In this document: positions 40,595-49,642 of the stretch, piece after piece
Layout of the letters: each line of letters starts with the position of its first letter
How positions within the stretch are numbered: position 1 is the first letter of the stretch
The notes under the pieces: model-generated
Database searches by the model: none
What the model was told of the DNA's origin: nothing
The model's input: only the letters and a program-made list of their open reading frames with translations
Program-made: the position numbers and the translations under genes
NCBI GenBank assembly: GCA_019415335.1
Contig: DXKH01000045.1
Coordinates: 65,406-129,405, forward strand
Source: Citrobacter sp.
GTDB taxonomy: Bacteria; Pseudomonadota; Gammaproteobacteria; Enterobacterales; Enterobacteriaceae
Length of the DNA stretch: 64,000 nucleotides
Direction: 5' to 3'

Positions 40595-40628
40595 CACTTT
40601 CTTCTGCAATATACCTGGTAACGAAAAC
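40595..40628 (+). promoter_or_regulatory. Conserved element upstream of ydiN, shared with ydiQ
   Basis: ATACCTGGTAACGAAAAC at 40611-40628 is identical to 47730-47747. The match extends left through TGCAA to CACTTT with one mismatch and a one-base length difference. It ends 112 bp before the ydiN ATG. TACCTGGTA is an odd palindrome. The rest of the 40495-40740 gap shows no gene. Confidence 0.6.
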
Positions 40629-40740
40629 GTCATGTTATGTAGTTCATGCCGTTTCACCACCGTATATTAATAAAAAATCGCCGGATATAAAAACGCCGGT
40701 GAAAACAGAATTAAATTAACCGGCAAGGAGCTTTGAAAAA

Positions 40741-41985
40741 ATGTCACAGAATAAGGCTTTCAGCACGCCATTTTTCCTGGCGGTCATCTGTATTTATCTC
40801 AGCTATTTTCTCCACGGTATTAGCGTCATTACGCTGGCACAAAATATGACCTCCCTCGCCGCGAAGTTTTCTACCGATAGCGCGGGGATCGCCTATTTAA
40901 TTTCCGGTATCGGACTGGGGCGTCTGGTGAGTATTCTGTTTTTTGGTGTCCTGTCGGATAAATTTGGTCGTCGGGCAATCATTCTGCTGGGCGCCGCGTT
41001 ATATATTCTCTTCTTCTTTGGTATCCCCGCCAGCCCTAACCTGATGGTGGCCTTTGCGCTCGCCGTCTGCGTTGGCGTGGCTAACTCTGCACTCGACACC
41101 GGCGGCTATCCGGCGTTGATGGAATGTTTCCCGAAAGCGTCAGGTTCGGCGGTGATCCTGGTTAAAGCCATGGTCTCCTTCGGACAGATGCTCTATCCGA
41201 TGCTGGTCGGCTATATGCTGCTTAACAACATCTGGTACGGCTACGGTGTGGTCATTCCTGGCATTCTGTTTGTGCTCATTACCCTGATGCTGCTGCGTAG
41301 CAAATTCCCCGGCCAACTGGTGGATGCCAGCGTTGCCAAAGAGTTACCGCAGATGAACAGCAAACCGCTGGTCTGGCTGGAAGGGGTGGCTTCCGTCATG
41401 TTTGGCGTGGCGGCGTTTTCCACCTTCTACGTCATCGTGGTCTGGATGCCGAAATACGCCATGGCCTTCGCTGGAATGGAAGAAGCGGATGCGCTGAAAA
41501 CCATCACGTATTACAGCCTGGGCTCGCTGGTCTGCGTCTTTATCTTTGCCGCTCTGCTGAAAAAAAGGGTTCGCCCTATCTGGGCTAACGTCTTTAACGC
41601 CGGTCTGGCGACCGTTACCGCCGCCGTCATTTATCTCTGGCCGTCCCCGCTGGTATGTAACGTGGGCGCGTTTGTGATCGGCTTCTCCGCCGCGGGCGGG
41701 ATATTACAACTGGGCGTGTCGGTGATGTCGGAGTTCTTTCCGAAGAGCAAAGCCAAAGTCACCAGCGTTTATATGATGATGGGCGGTCTCGCGAATTTTG
41801 TTATTCCGCTGATTACCGGCTACCTCTCCACTATCGGCCTGCAATACATCATTTTACTGGATTTCGCTTTTGCCCTGCTGGCCTTTATCACCGGCATTAT
41901 CGTTTTTGTTCGCTATTACCGGGTCTTCAATATTCCACAGAACGATATCCGTCTGGGCGAACGTTATTTTTCAACAAAAAGTTAA
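40741..41985 (+). CDS. ydiN: YdiN, MFS transporter
   Basis: 414 residues, twelve helices, with the MFS motif [13 protein letters not shown]. It is a paralogue of YdiM, probably from an old duplication. It heads a likely operon ydiN-ydiB-aroD (gaps of 23 and 33 bp). Ribosome binding site AAGGAG at about 40726. Substrate unknown; the link to quinate/shikimate enzymes suggests uptake of such an acid. Confidence 0.9.
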   Translation: MSQNKAFSTPFFLAVICIYLSYFLHGISVITLAQNMTSLAAKFSTDSAGIAYLISGIGLGRLVSILFFGVLSDKFGRRAIILLGAALYILFFFGIPASPNLMVAFALAVCVGVANSALDTGGYPALMECFPKASGSAVILVKAMVSFGQMLYPMLVGYMLLNNIWYGYGVVIPGILFVLITLMLLRSKFPGQLVDASVAKELPQMNSKPLVWLEGVASVMFGVAAFSTFYVIVVWMPKYAMAFAGMEEADALKTITYYSLGSLVCVFIFAALLKKRVRPIWANVFNAGLATVTAAVIYLWPSPLVCNVGAFVIGFSAAGGILQLGVSVMSEFFPKSKAKVTSVYMMMGGLANFVIPLITGYLSTIGLQYIILLDFAFALLAFITGIIVFVRYYRVFNIPQNDIRLGERYFSTKS

Positions 41986-42008
41986 GCGACAATTTAAGGA
42001 GTCATGTA

Positions 42009-42875
42009 ATGGATGTAACCGCGAAATATGAACTGATTGGCCTAATGGCTTACCCCATCAGACACAGTCTGTCGCCTGAAATGCAAAATAAGGCGCTGGA
42101 GAAAGCCGGATTACCGTTTACCTATATGGCCTTTGAGGTCGACAACAGCACCTTCGCCGGCGCTATTGAGGGGCTGAAAGCGTTAAAAATGCGCGGAACC
42201 GGCGTATCGATGCCCAATAAACAACTGGCCTGTGAGTTTGTTGATGAACTGACCCCGGCGGCGAAACTGGTGGGCGCCATTAATACCATCGTCAATGATG
42301 ACGGCTACCTGCGCGGTTACAATACCGACGGCACCGGTCACATTCGCGCAATTAAAGAGAGTGGTTTCGATATCAAGGGTAAAACCATGGTATTACTGGG
42401 TGCAGGTGGTGCCTCCACGGCCATCGGTGCGCAGGCGGCCATTGAGGGGATTAAGGAGATTAAACTCTTTAACCGTAATGATGAATTCTTCCAGAAAGCG
42501 CTGGATTTCGCTAAGCGGGTGAATGAAAACACCGACTGCGTGGTGACAGTGACAGACCTTGCTGACCAGCAGGCCTTCGCTGACGCGCTGGCAACAGCGG
42601 ATATCCTGACCAACGGCACCAAAGTCGGTATGAAGCCGCTGGAAAATGAATCAATCGTCAGCGACGTCAGCCTGCTACGTCCGGAACTGCTGGTCACCGA
42701 ATGCGTCTACAACCCGCATATGACGAAGCTACTGCAGCAGGCGCAACAGGCCGGTTGCAAAACAATCGATGGTTACGGCATGTTGTTGTGGCAAGGGGCT
42801 GAACAGTTCAAACTGTGGACCGGCAAAGATTTCCCGCTGGAATACGTAAAACAGGTGATGGGGTTTGCGGCCTGA
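42009..42875 (+). CDS. ydiB: Quinate/shikimate dehydrogenase YdiB
   Basis: 288 residues. The substrate side has HSLSPEMQN and the catalytic Lys71 in SMPNKQL; the cofactor side has [10 protein letters not shown]. YdiB uses NAD or NADP to oxidise shikimate and quinate, unlike the biosynthetic AroE. It sits 23 bp after ydiN and 33 bp before aroD. Confidence 0.96.
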   Translation: MDVTAKYELIGLMAYPIRHSLSPEMQNKALEKAGLPFTYMAFEVDNSTFAGAIEGLKALKMRGTGVSMPNKQLACEFVDELTPAAKLVGAINTIVNDDGYLRGYNTDGTGHIRAIKESGFDIKGKTMVLLGAGGASTAIGAQAAIEGIKEIKLFNRNDEFFQKALDFAKRVNENTDCVVTVTDLADQQAFADALATADILTNGTKVGMKPLENESIVSDVSLLRPELLVTECVYNPHMTKLLQQAQQAGCKTIDGYGMLLWQGAEQFKLWTGKDFPLEYVKQVMGFAA

Positions 42876-42908
42876 CGGCCAGGAACTAAGACTGATAAAA
42901 GGTATTAA

Positions 42909-43667
42909 ATGAAAACCGTAACCGTAAAAAACCTCGTGATTGGCGAAGGGGCTCCAAAAATAATCGTCTCGCTGATGGGCAAAGATATCGCCAGCGTCCG
43001 CGCAGAAGCGCAGGCCTATCGCGACGCGGATTTCGACATTCTGGAGTGGCGCGTTGACCATTTCGCCGATGTTGCTTCTGCCGATGCCGTGCTGGAGGCC
43101 GTCCGTGCGATCCGCGCTGAAATGCCCCAGACTCCCCTGCTGTTTACCTTCCGCAGCGCGAATGAAGGGGGTGAGCAGGCCATTTCGACTGACGCTTATC
43201 TCGCGCTGAATCGCGCCGCGGTCGACAGCGGTCTGGTGGATATGATCGATCTCGAACTGTTTACCGGTGATGAGCAGGTTAAGGCGACGGTGGACTATGC
43301 GCACAGCAAAAACGTCAAAGTGATCATGTCCAACCATGATTTCCATAAGACGCCGGCAGAAGAAGAGATCGTTGCGCGGCTGCGCAAAATGCAGGAACTG
43401 GGTGCCGATATTCCGAAGATCGCCCTGATGCCGCAGAGCCGTACTGATGTTCTGACGCTGCTTTCCGCCACGCTGAAAATGCAGGAACAGTATGCCGACC
43501 GTCCGGTGATCACCATGTCGATGTCGAAAACCGGTGTCATTTCGCGCCTGGCGGGTGAAGTTTTCGGTTCAGCGGCAACGTTTGGCGCAGTTAAAAAAGC
43601 CTCGGCACCCGGACAAATATCCGTTGGCGACCTGCGTACGGTATTAACGATTTTACATCAGGCGTAA
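42909..43667 (+). CDS. aroD: 3-Dehydroquinate dehydratase, type I
   Basis: 252 residues, TIM-barrel class I enzyme. His143 (SNHDFHKTP) and the Schiff-base Lys170 (IPKIALMP) are at the known positions. It converts 3-dehydroquinate to 3-dehydroshikimate in aromatic amino acid synthesis. It follows ydiB closely. Confidence 0.97.
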   Translation: MKTVTVKNLVIGEGAPKIIVSLMGKDIASVRAEAQAYRDADFDILEWRVDHFADVASADAVLEAVRAIRAEMPQTPLLFTFRSANEGGEQAISTDAYLALNRAAVDSGLVDMIDLELFTGDEQVKATVDYAHSKNVKVIMSNHDFHKTPAEEEIVARLRKMQELGADIPKIALMPQSRTDVLTLLSATLKMQEQYADRPVITMSMSKTGVISRLAGEVFGSAATFGAVKKASAPGQISVGDLRTVLTILHQA

Positions 43668-43680
43668 TACGCGAAATAAA

Positions 43681-43750
43681 GGCGGGAAGGCTTCCCTCCC
43701 GCCAGTAAATATACATTTTATTCCACAGTGAATATTCCACATGAATATTC
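43681..43750 (+). promoter_or_regulatory. Hairpin and twin GAATATTC palindromes before ydiF
   Basis: GGCGGGA and TCCCGCC (43681-43703) form a 7-bp stem after aroD without a U-run. GAATATTC, itself a palindrome, occurs at 43730-43737 and again at 43743-43750, 13 bp apart. They may be an end signal for aroD and an operator or promoter part for ydiF. Confidence 0.35.
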
Positions 43751-43811
43751 AGCGGAAGCCTGCGCCTGAACACAGCGGCGTCGGGTTTCTGCCGGGTATC
43801 CAGGAGTTAAT

Positions 43812-45407
43812 ATGAAACCTGAAAGACCACCACGCGTTAATGGTCGCGTGCCTGTGCTCTCGGCCCAGGACGCGGTGAATTATATTAAAGATGAAGATGT
43901 ACTGTGCATATTAGGCGCAGGCGGCGGTATTCTGGAAGCCACTACCTTAATTACCGCATTAGCCGATAAATATAAACAAACGCAAACGCCGCGGAATTTG
44001 TCGATTATCAGTCCGACGGGACTGGGCGATCGCGCCGATCGCGGAATCAGCCCGCTGGCCCAGGAAGGTCTGGTGAAATGGGCCTTGTGCGGACACTGGG
44101 GACAGTCGCCGCGTATTTCGGATTTAGCGGAACAGAATAAGATTGCCGCCTATAACTATCCGCAAGGGGTGCTGACCCAGGCTTTACGCGCGTCTGCCGC
44201 CCACCAGCCGGGGATCCTCAGCGATATCGGGATTGGTACCTTCGTCGACCCACGCCAACAGGGTGGCAAGCTCAATGAAGTCACCAAAGAGGACCTCATC
44301 AAGCTGGTGGAGATTGATAACAAAGAATATCTCTACTACAAAGCGATTGCGCCCACCGTGGCGTTTATTCGCGCCACCACCTGTGACAGCGAAGGCTATG
44401 CCTCGTTTGAAGATGAGGTGATGTACCTCGACGCGCTGGTGCTGGCTCAGGCGGTACACAACCACGGCGGCATCGTGATGATGCAGGTGCAGAAGATGGT
44501 CAAAAAAGCCACGCTGCATCCCAAGTCCGTGCGCATCCCCGGCTATCTGGTGGATATCGTGGTGGTCGACCCTGACCAGACGCAACTGTATGGCGGCGCG
44601 CCGGTGAACCGTTTTATTTCAGGCGATTTCACCCTCGACGACAACACCCAGCTCTCCCTGCCCCTCAACCAGCGCAAACTGGTAGCCCGTCGCGCCCTGT
44701 TTGAGATGCGTAAAGGTGCGGTCGGTAACGTCGGCGTCGGTATCGCGGATGGCATTGGACTGGTAGCCCGTGAAGAAGGCTGTGCGGATGACTTTGTACT
44801 GACCGTTGAAACCGGCCCCATTGGTGGGATCACCTCTCAGGGCGTCGCCTTCGGTGCGAACGTCAACACCCGCGCCATTCTTGATATGACCTCGCAGTTT
44901 GACTTCTACCACGGCGGCGGACTGGACGTTTGCTATCTGAGCTTTGCGGAAGTTGACCGCCACGGCAATGTCGGGGTGCATAAATTCAACGGTAAGATCA
45001 TGGGCACCGGCGGTTTTATCGATATCAGCGCCACCTCAAAGAAAATTGTTTTCTGCGGCACGCTAACCGCCGGCAGTCTGAAAACAGAAGTGGCCGACGG
45101 TAAATTAACCATCGTCCAGGAAGGCCGGGTCAATAAATTCATCAGCGAACTGCCGGAAATTACCTTCAGCGGAAAGATTGCGCTTGAGCGCGGTCTGGAC
45201 GTGCGCTACATCACCGAGCGCGCGGTATTTACGCTAAAAGAGGACGGTCTGCATCTTATTGAGATTGCCCCTGGGGTGGATCTGGAACGCGATATTCTGG
45301 CCAAAATGGATTTCGCACCGGTTATTTCGCCAGACCTGAAGCTGATGGATGAAAGATTATTTATCGACGCCACCATGGGTTTTGAACTGCCGGAAGCGGC
45401 GAATTAA
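43812..45407 (+). CDS. ydiF: YdiF, acyl-CoA:acetate CoA-transferase family protein
   Basis: 531 residues, with the fused alpha and beta halves of a family I CoA-transferase. The N-terminal half has ILGAGGGILEAT; the catalytic glutamate is in VETGPIGGITSQG. It exchanges CoA between short acyl groups. AGGAG precedes the ATG. The next gene, ydiO, starts 13 bp later, suggesting that the pair activates and oxidises one acyl substrate. Confidence 0.93.
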   Translation: MKPERPPRVNGRVPVLSAQDAVNYIKDEDVLCILGAGGGILEATTLITALADKYKQTQTPRNLSIISPTGLGDRADRGISPLAQEGLVKWALCGHWGQSPRISDLAEQNKIAAYNYPQGVLTQALRASAAHQPGILSDIGIGTFVDPRQQGGKLNEVTKEDLIKLVEIDNKEYLYYKAIAPTVAFIRATTCDSEGYASFEDEVMYLDALVLAQAVHNHGGIVMMQVQKMVKKATLHPKSVRIPGYLVDIVVVDPDQTQLYGGAPVNRFISGDFTLDDNTQLSLPLNQRKLVARRALFEMRKGAVGNVGVGIADGIGLVAREEGCADDFVLTVETGPIGGITSQGVAFGANVNTRAILDMTSQFDFYHGGGLDVCYLSFAEVDRHGNVGVHKFNGKIMGTGGFIDISATSKKIVFCGTLTAGSLKTEVADGKLTIVQEGRVNKFISELPEITFSGKIALERGLDVRYITERAVFTLKEDGLHLIEIAPGVDLERDILAKMDFAPVISPDLKLMDERLFIDATMGFELPEAAN

Positions 45408-45420
45408 AAGGAGTACGATG

Positions 45421-46572
45421 ATGGACTTTTCTTTAACTGAAGAGCAAGAGCTGCTGCTTGCCAGTATTCGGGAACTGATCACCAGCAATTTTCCGGAAGA
45501 GTATTTCCGCACCTGCGATCAGACGGCGACCTACCCCCGGGAGTTTATGCGTGCGCTGGCGGACAACGGGATTTCCATGCTGGGCGTACCGGAAGAGTTC
45601 GGCGGCATTCCGGCAGACTACGTGACGCAAATGCTGGCCCTGATGGAAGTGTCAAAATGCGGTGCCCCGGCTTTTTTGATCACCAACGGTCAGTGTATTC
45701 ACAGCATGCGCCGTTTCGGCTCGCCAGAACAACTGCGGAAAACGGCGGAAAGCACGCTGGAGACCGGCGATCCGGCCTATGCCCTGGCATTAACGGAACC
45801 GGGTGCGGGTTCAGATAACAACAGCGCCACCACCAGCTACACGCGCAAAGATGGCAAAGTTTATCTGAATGGTCAGAAGACGTTTATTACCGGCGCCAAA
45901 GAGTACCCGTACATGCTGGTGCTGGCGCGCGATCCGGAGCCGAAAGATCCGAAGAAAGCCTTTACTCTCTGGTGGGTGGAGTCCAACAAGCCAGGGATCA
46001 AAATCAACCCGCTGCACAAAATCGGCTGGCATATGCTCAGCACTTGTGAAGTCTATCTCGATAACGTTGAGGTGGATGAAAGCGACATGGTGGGCGAAGA
46101 AGGCATGGGCTTTCTCAACGTGATGTACAACTTCGAGATGGAACGTCTGATCAACGCCGCGCGCAGTACCGGCTTCGCCGAATGCGCCTTTGAGGATGCC
46201 GCACGTTATGCCAACCAGCGCATTGCGTTTGGCAAGCCGATTGGACACAACCAGATGATCCAGGAAAAACTGGCGCTGATGGCAATCAAAGTCGACAACA
46301 TGCGCAATATGGTGCTGAAGGTGGCGTGGCAGGCCGATCGGGAGCAGTCACTGCGTACCAGCGCCGCGCTGGCGAAACTGTACTGCGCCCGTACCGCGAT
46401 GGAAGTGATTGACGATGCGATTCAGATTATGGGCGGGCTGGGCTATACCGACGAAGCGCGTGTCTCGCGATTCTGGCGCGATGTCCGTTGTGAACGGATT
46501 GGTGGCGGGACGGATGAGATCATGATTTATGTCGCAGGCCGGCAGATCCTGAAGGATTATCAGAACAAGTAA
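45421..46572 (+). CDS. ydiO: YdiO, acyl-CoA dehydrogenase
   Basis: 383 residues from MDFSLTEEQ, close to CaiA and to E. coli YdiO. An all-helical N-terminal domain, the FAD-contacting ALTEPGAGSD motif at about 125-134, and the C-terminal QIMGGLGYTDEARVSRFWRDVR block are intact. It likely passes electrons to the FixAB-like proteins YdiQR. Another ATG one codon upstream is possible. Confidence 0.94.
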   Translation: MDFSLTEEQELLLASIRELITSNFPEEYFRTCDQTATYPREFMRALADNGISMLGVPEEFGGIPADYVTQMLALMEVSKCGAPAFLITNGQCIHSMRRFGSPEQLRKTAESTLETGDPAYALALTEPGAGSDNNSATTSYTRKDGKVYLNGQKTFITGAKEYPYMLVLARDPEPKDPKKAFTLWWVESNKPGIKINPLHKIGWHMLSTCEVYLDNVEVDESDMVGEEGMGFLNVMYNFEMERLINAARSTGFAECAFEDAARYANQRIAFGKPIGHNQMIQEKLALMAIKVDNMRNMVLKVAWQADREQSLRTSAALAKLYCARTAMEVIDDAIQIMGGLGYTDEARVSRFWRDVRCERIGGGTDEIMIYVAGRQILKDYQNK

Positions 46573-46579
46573 GCGGCAG

Positions 46580-46610
46580 GCCGGATACGGTGCTTGCACC
46601 GCTATCCGGC
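46580..46610. terminator. REP-like hairpin between convergent ydiO and ydiP
   Basis: GCCGGATA-C-GGTGC, TT, GCACC-GC-TATCCGGC folds into a 13-bp stem with a small internal loop. It has the REP core and sits between two convergent genes; no U-run follows. Confidence 0.7.
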
Positions 46611-46643
46611 AATTCATGCGCTTATCGATGATGAAACCAAAAC

Positions 46644-47534
46644 TCAGGCATCGGACAACAGACAGGCCTGCTCTGCCAGGCTGTTTTTAAACTGTTTACG
46701 ATAATCGCCTGGCGAACAGCCGACGTGGCGCAAAAACAGCTTCGCGAAGTGGTCGACATTCTCATATCCGACGCGCCAGGAAATTTCAGCCTGTGAATAA
46801 TCGGTATTGGTTAACGCAAATTTCGCCTCGGTCATCCGCCGCTGAATCACATAATTGATCGGTGAAATATGGTATTCGCGGGTAAATTCGTGACAAATAT
46901 AGCTGACGCTGGCGCGAAATTTTTTTGATAACTGCTCAAGCGTAATTTTCTCCCGATAATTATTATTGAGATAAACCAGAATATCTTTAATCAGAACATC
47001 TTTTTTAATGTGCCCCTGTTCCGAGCGATACGCATTTTTAAAGTTCTCAAAGAAGAGCACCGTCAACGCGTAAGCAAAAGCATCACAGACGGACGACGTC
47101 AGTCCATTTTTACTTTGCGGCAGCATCGCGCCGAGCTCATTAAAAATACTTTTGATCACCTCTTTTCCCTGACCGACGGCGACCACCGGACAGGAATGTA
47201 ATTGCAGCAGTTGGTTTTCCTCCCAGCCCTGAAAGCGAAAGCCATACAGTGCGCAGGTGTAGGTGGTGGCAGGCGCGTTGACATCCGATGTCACCGCATG
47301 TAGCCGTCCCCGTTCCACCACCACGATGTCATCCTCGTGAGCCACATAAAGTGAAGAGTCGATAATTAATCGGACAATGCCTTTTTTAACGTAAATCAGC
47401 TCTGTCTCATTATCATGAACATGATGACCGGACTCCCAGCGGGGATCATCACTAATGACAAATCGGGATAATCGCGGGGTCTTGCCCTGGTCAAAAAGGC
47501 TTTCCATGGCATTATCAAAGCAGCGTTGATACAT
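46644..47534 (-). CDS. ydiP: YdiP, AraC-family transcriptional regulator
   Basis: 296 residues from MYQRCFDNAMES, aligned with E. coli YdiP; an ATG four codons upstream is less likely. The N-terminal cupin-like domain (ESGHHVHDNETELIYV) is followed by two helix-turn-helix motifs (ITLEQLSKKFRASVSYICHEF; AEISWRVGYENVDHFAKLFLRHVG). It is divergent from the ydiQRST-fadK set and next to ydiFO; control of these operons is likely but inferred. Confidence 0.92.
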   Translation of the reverse strand: MYQRCFDNAMESLFDQGKTPRLSRFVISDDPRWESGHHVHDNETELIYVKKGIVRLIIDSSLYVAHEDDIVVVERGRLHAVTSDVNAPATTYTCALYGFRFQGWEENQLLQLHSCPVVAVGQGKEVIKSIFNELGAMLPQSKNGLTSSVCDAFAYALTVLFFENFKNAYRSEQGHIKKDVLIKDILVYLNNNYREKITLEQLSKKFRASVSYICHEFTREYHISPINYVIQRRMTEAKFALTNTDYSQAEISWRVGYENVDHFAKLFLRHVGCSPGDYRKQFKNSLAEQACLLSDA

Positions 47535-47714
47535 GACAACCTCCACAAGCAGAAATTCATCCTGAACAATATAATAAGGATAAAATAAAGCGAGTACGGC
47601 GGTTATACAACTCTATTTAGTAAGGACAAAACAAGATTATTTCTCTTACCTGCAAGATAATACGTTTGATTTTCTCAAATGATTTTCTGTTCATTTCTTT
47701 TGCATCAGCGATCC

Positions 47715-47747
47715 CACTTTTTTTGCAAGATACCTGGTAACGAAAAC
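47715..47747 (+). promoter_or_regulatory. Conserved element upstream of ydiQ, shared with ydiN
   Basis: The second copy of the element at 40595-40628: ATACCTGGTAACGAAAAC at 47730-47747 is identical, preceded by TGCAA and CACTTT. It ends 115 bp before the ydiQ ATG, nearly the same distance as in ydiN. The remainder of the 328-bp ydiP-ydiQ gap shows no gene. Confidence 0.6.
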
Positions 47748-47862
47748 AGATTGCTCCGTCGATAAAAAGCCACTGTCTGTCGCACACTATTTCCAGTCAA
47801 TTTTTACTTTCCGCCGGGGTGGCCTGACCGTCACCGTCGGTATGCGACTCACAGGAGATGCC

Positions 47863-48630
47863 ATGAAAATAATAACCTGCTTTAAGCTGGTGCCTGAAGA
47901 ACAGGACATTGTTGTTACACCCGAGCAAGCGCTCAGCTTTGACAATGCAGACACCAAAATTAGCCAGTTCGACCTCAACGCTATTGAGGCCGCAACACAG
48001 TTGGCCACCGAAGCAGAGGATGAGATCGCTGCGCTGACGGTGGGCGGTTCATTATTGCAGAACTCGAAAGTGCGTAAGGATGTGCTCTCCCGTGGGCCGC
48101 ACGCGCTCTACCTGATGCAAGATGCGCAACTGGAACACGCCCTGCCAAAAGAGACCGCGCAGGCCATTGCCGCCACAGTGGAAAAAATCGGCTTCGATCT
48201 GATCCTGTTTGGCGAAGGTTCCGGCGACCTTTATGCACAGCAAGTTGGCCTGCTGGTCGGTGAGATCCTGCAACTGCCGACGATTAACGCCGTCAGCAGC
48301 CTCCAGCGTCAGGGCGATAAGCTGCTTGTGGAGCGTACGCTGGAAGAGGACGTTGAGGTGATAGCGCTGTCACTTCCGGCCGTTATCTGTGTGACATCAG
48401 ATATTAACGCCCCACGCATCCCCTCCATGAAAGCCATTCTTGGCGCCGGGAAAAAGCCGGTGCATACGTGGCAGGCAAGCGACATCGGCTGGAGCCGGGG
48501 CGCACCGCGTGCAGAACTGGTTGCCATTACCGTACCACCACAAACGGCGCGTAAACACATCATTCTGGATAACGATTCGCCGGAAGCCATCGCCGAACTG
48601 GCTGAACACCTGAAAAAAGCCCTGAACTGA
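47863..48630 (+). CDS. ydiQ: YdiQ, FixA/CaiD-type electron transfer flavoprotein beta subunit
   Basis: 255 residues from MKIITCFKLVPE with AGGAG before it. ETF beta family (FixA type): conserved N-terminus, SRGPHALYLM and the LPTINAVSSL to E-L-A-V-I regions. It pairs with YdiR to accept electrons from an acyl-CoA dehydrogenase. First gene of ydiQRST-fadK; 20 bp to ydiR. Confidence 0.93.
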   Translation: MKIITCFKLVPEEQDIVVTPEQALSFDNADTKISQFDLNAIEAATQLATEAEDEIAALTVGGSLLQNSKVRKDVLSRGPHALYLMQDAQLEHALPKETAQAIAATVEKIGFDLILFGEGSGDLYAQQVGLLVGEILQLPTINAVSSLQRQGDKLLVERTLEEDVEVIALSLPAVICVTSDINAPRIPSMKAILGAGKKPVHTWQASDIGWSRGAPRAELVAITVPPQTARKHIILDNDSPEAIAELAEHLKKALN

Positions 48631-48650
48631 GCCCAACGGAGAACACAATC

Positions 48651-49586
48651 ATGAGTCAATTAACCCACGTCTGGGTATTTAGCGATAACGTTGAACGCTA
48701 CGCAGAGCTGATGGCTGGCGCACGTCAGTGGGGTCAGCAGGTCTATGCCATTGTTCAGGGTTCTGAGCAGGCAGCGCATGTTAAGCCCCTCGGCGCTGAC
48801 GGCATCATCGTACTGGATAAAACCTCCGACCTGCAGCGAATTGAAAACTACGCCGAAACGCTGGCCGCGCCGATCCGGGAAAAAGGCGACGGTCTGCTGC
48901 TGATGGCAGCAACCAAACGCTGCAAAGCGCTGGGCGCGCGTCTGAGTATTCAACTGGATGCGGCCATGGTGAACGATGCGACGGCGGTAAGCGTGGAAGA
49001 GAACGCGCTGTTTGCCGAGCATCGTATGTATGGCGGCCTGGCGTTTGGTAAAGAAAAACTGAACAGCCCGCTGGTCATTATCACCCTCGCGCCTGGCGTA
49101 CTGGAGCCGATCGCGGCGGATCCCGCGTATGACTGCCCGGTGGTTACCGCTGAATGGGTGGCCCCGCGCCAGGAGATCCTGTGTCAGGAACGCCGCGCCA
49201 AATCGCTCAGCAGCGTTGATTTGAGCAAAGCAAAACGCGTGGTGGGTGTGGGTCGCGGTCTGGCGGCGCAGGACGACCTGAACATGGTGCGCGAACTGGC
49301 CGCCGTACTCGGCGCGGAAGTGGGCTGTTCACGCCCTATCGCCGAAGGGGAAAACTGGATGGAGCGCGAGCGCTATATCGGCGTTTCCGGCGTGCTGCTG
49401 AAATCCGAACTGTATCTGACGCTGGGTATTTCCGGACAGATCCAGCATATGGTTGGTGGTAACGGCGCCAAAGTGATTGTCGCCGTGAACAAAGATAAAA
49501 ACGCGCCAATCTTCAACTATGCCGATTACGGACTGGTGGGCGACATCTACAAAGTGGTCCCTGCCCTGATCGCGCAGTTGCGCTGA
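48651..49586 (+). CDS. ydiR: YdiR, FixB-type electron transfer flavoprotein alpha subunit
   Basis: 311 residues. The C-terminal FAD domain shows [29 protein letters not shown] and [31 protein letters not shown], the ETF alpha signature. Partner of YdiQ. The gene ends 56 bp before the ydiS ATG. Confidence 0.94.
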   Translation: [311 protein letters not shown]

Positions 49587-49642
49587 CTCTTACCTTGACC
49601 CACATCTCCCGCTGCGCAAACGGCGGGAAGGGAGCTTTTAGC

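Noticed and set aside
47669..47683. TTTGATTTTCTCAAA as an FNR site for ydiQ or ydiP
   Set aside because: The half sites TTGA and TCAA are five bases apart instead of six, so it does not fit FNR spacing.
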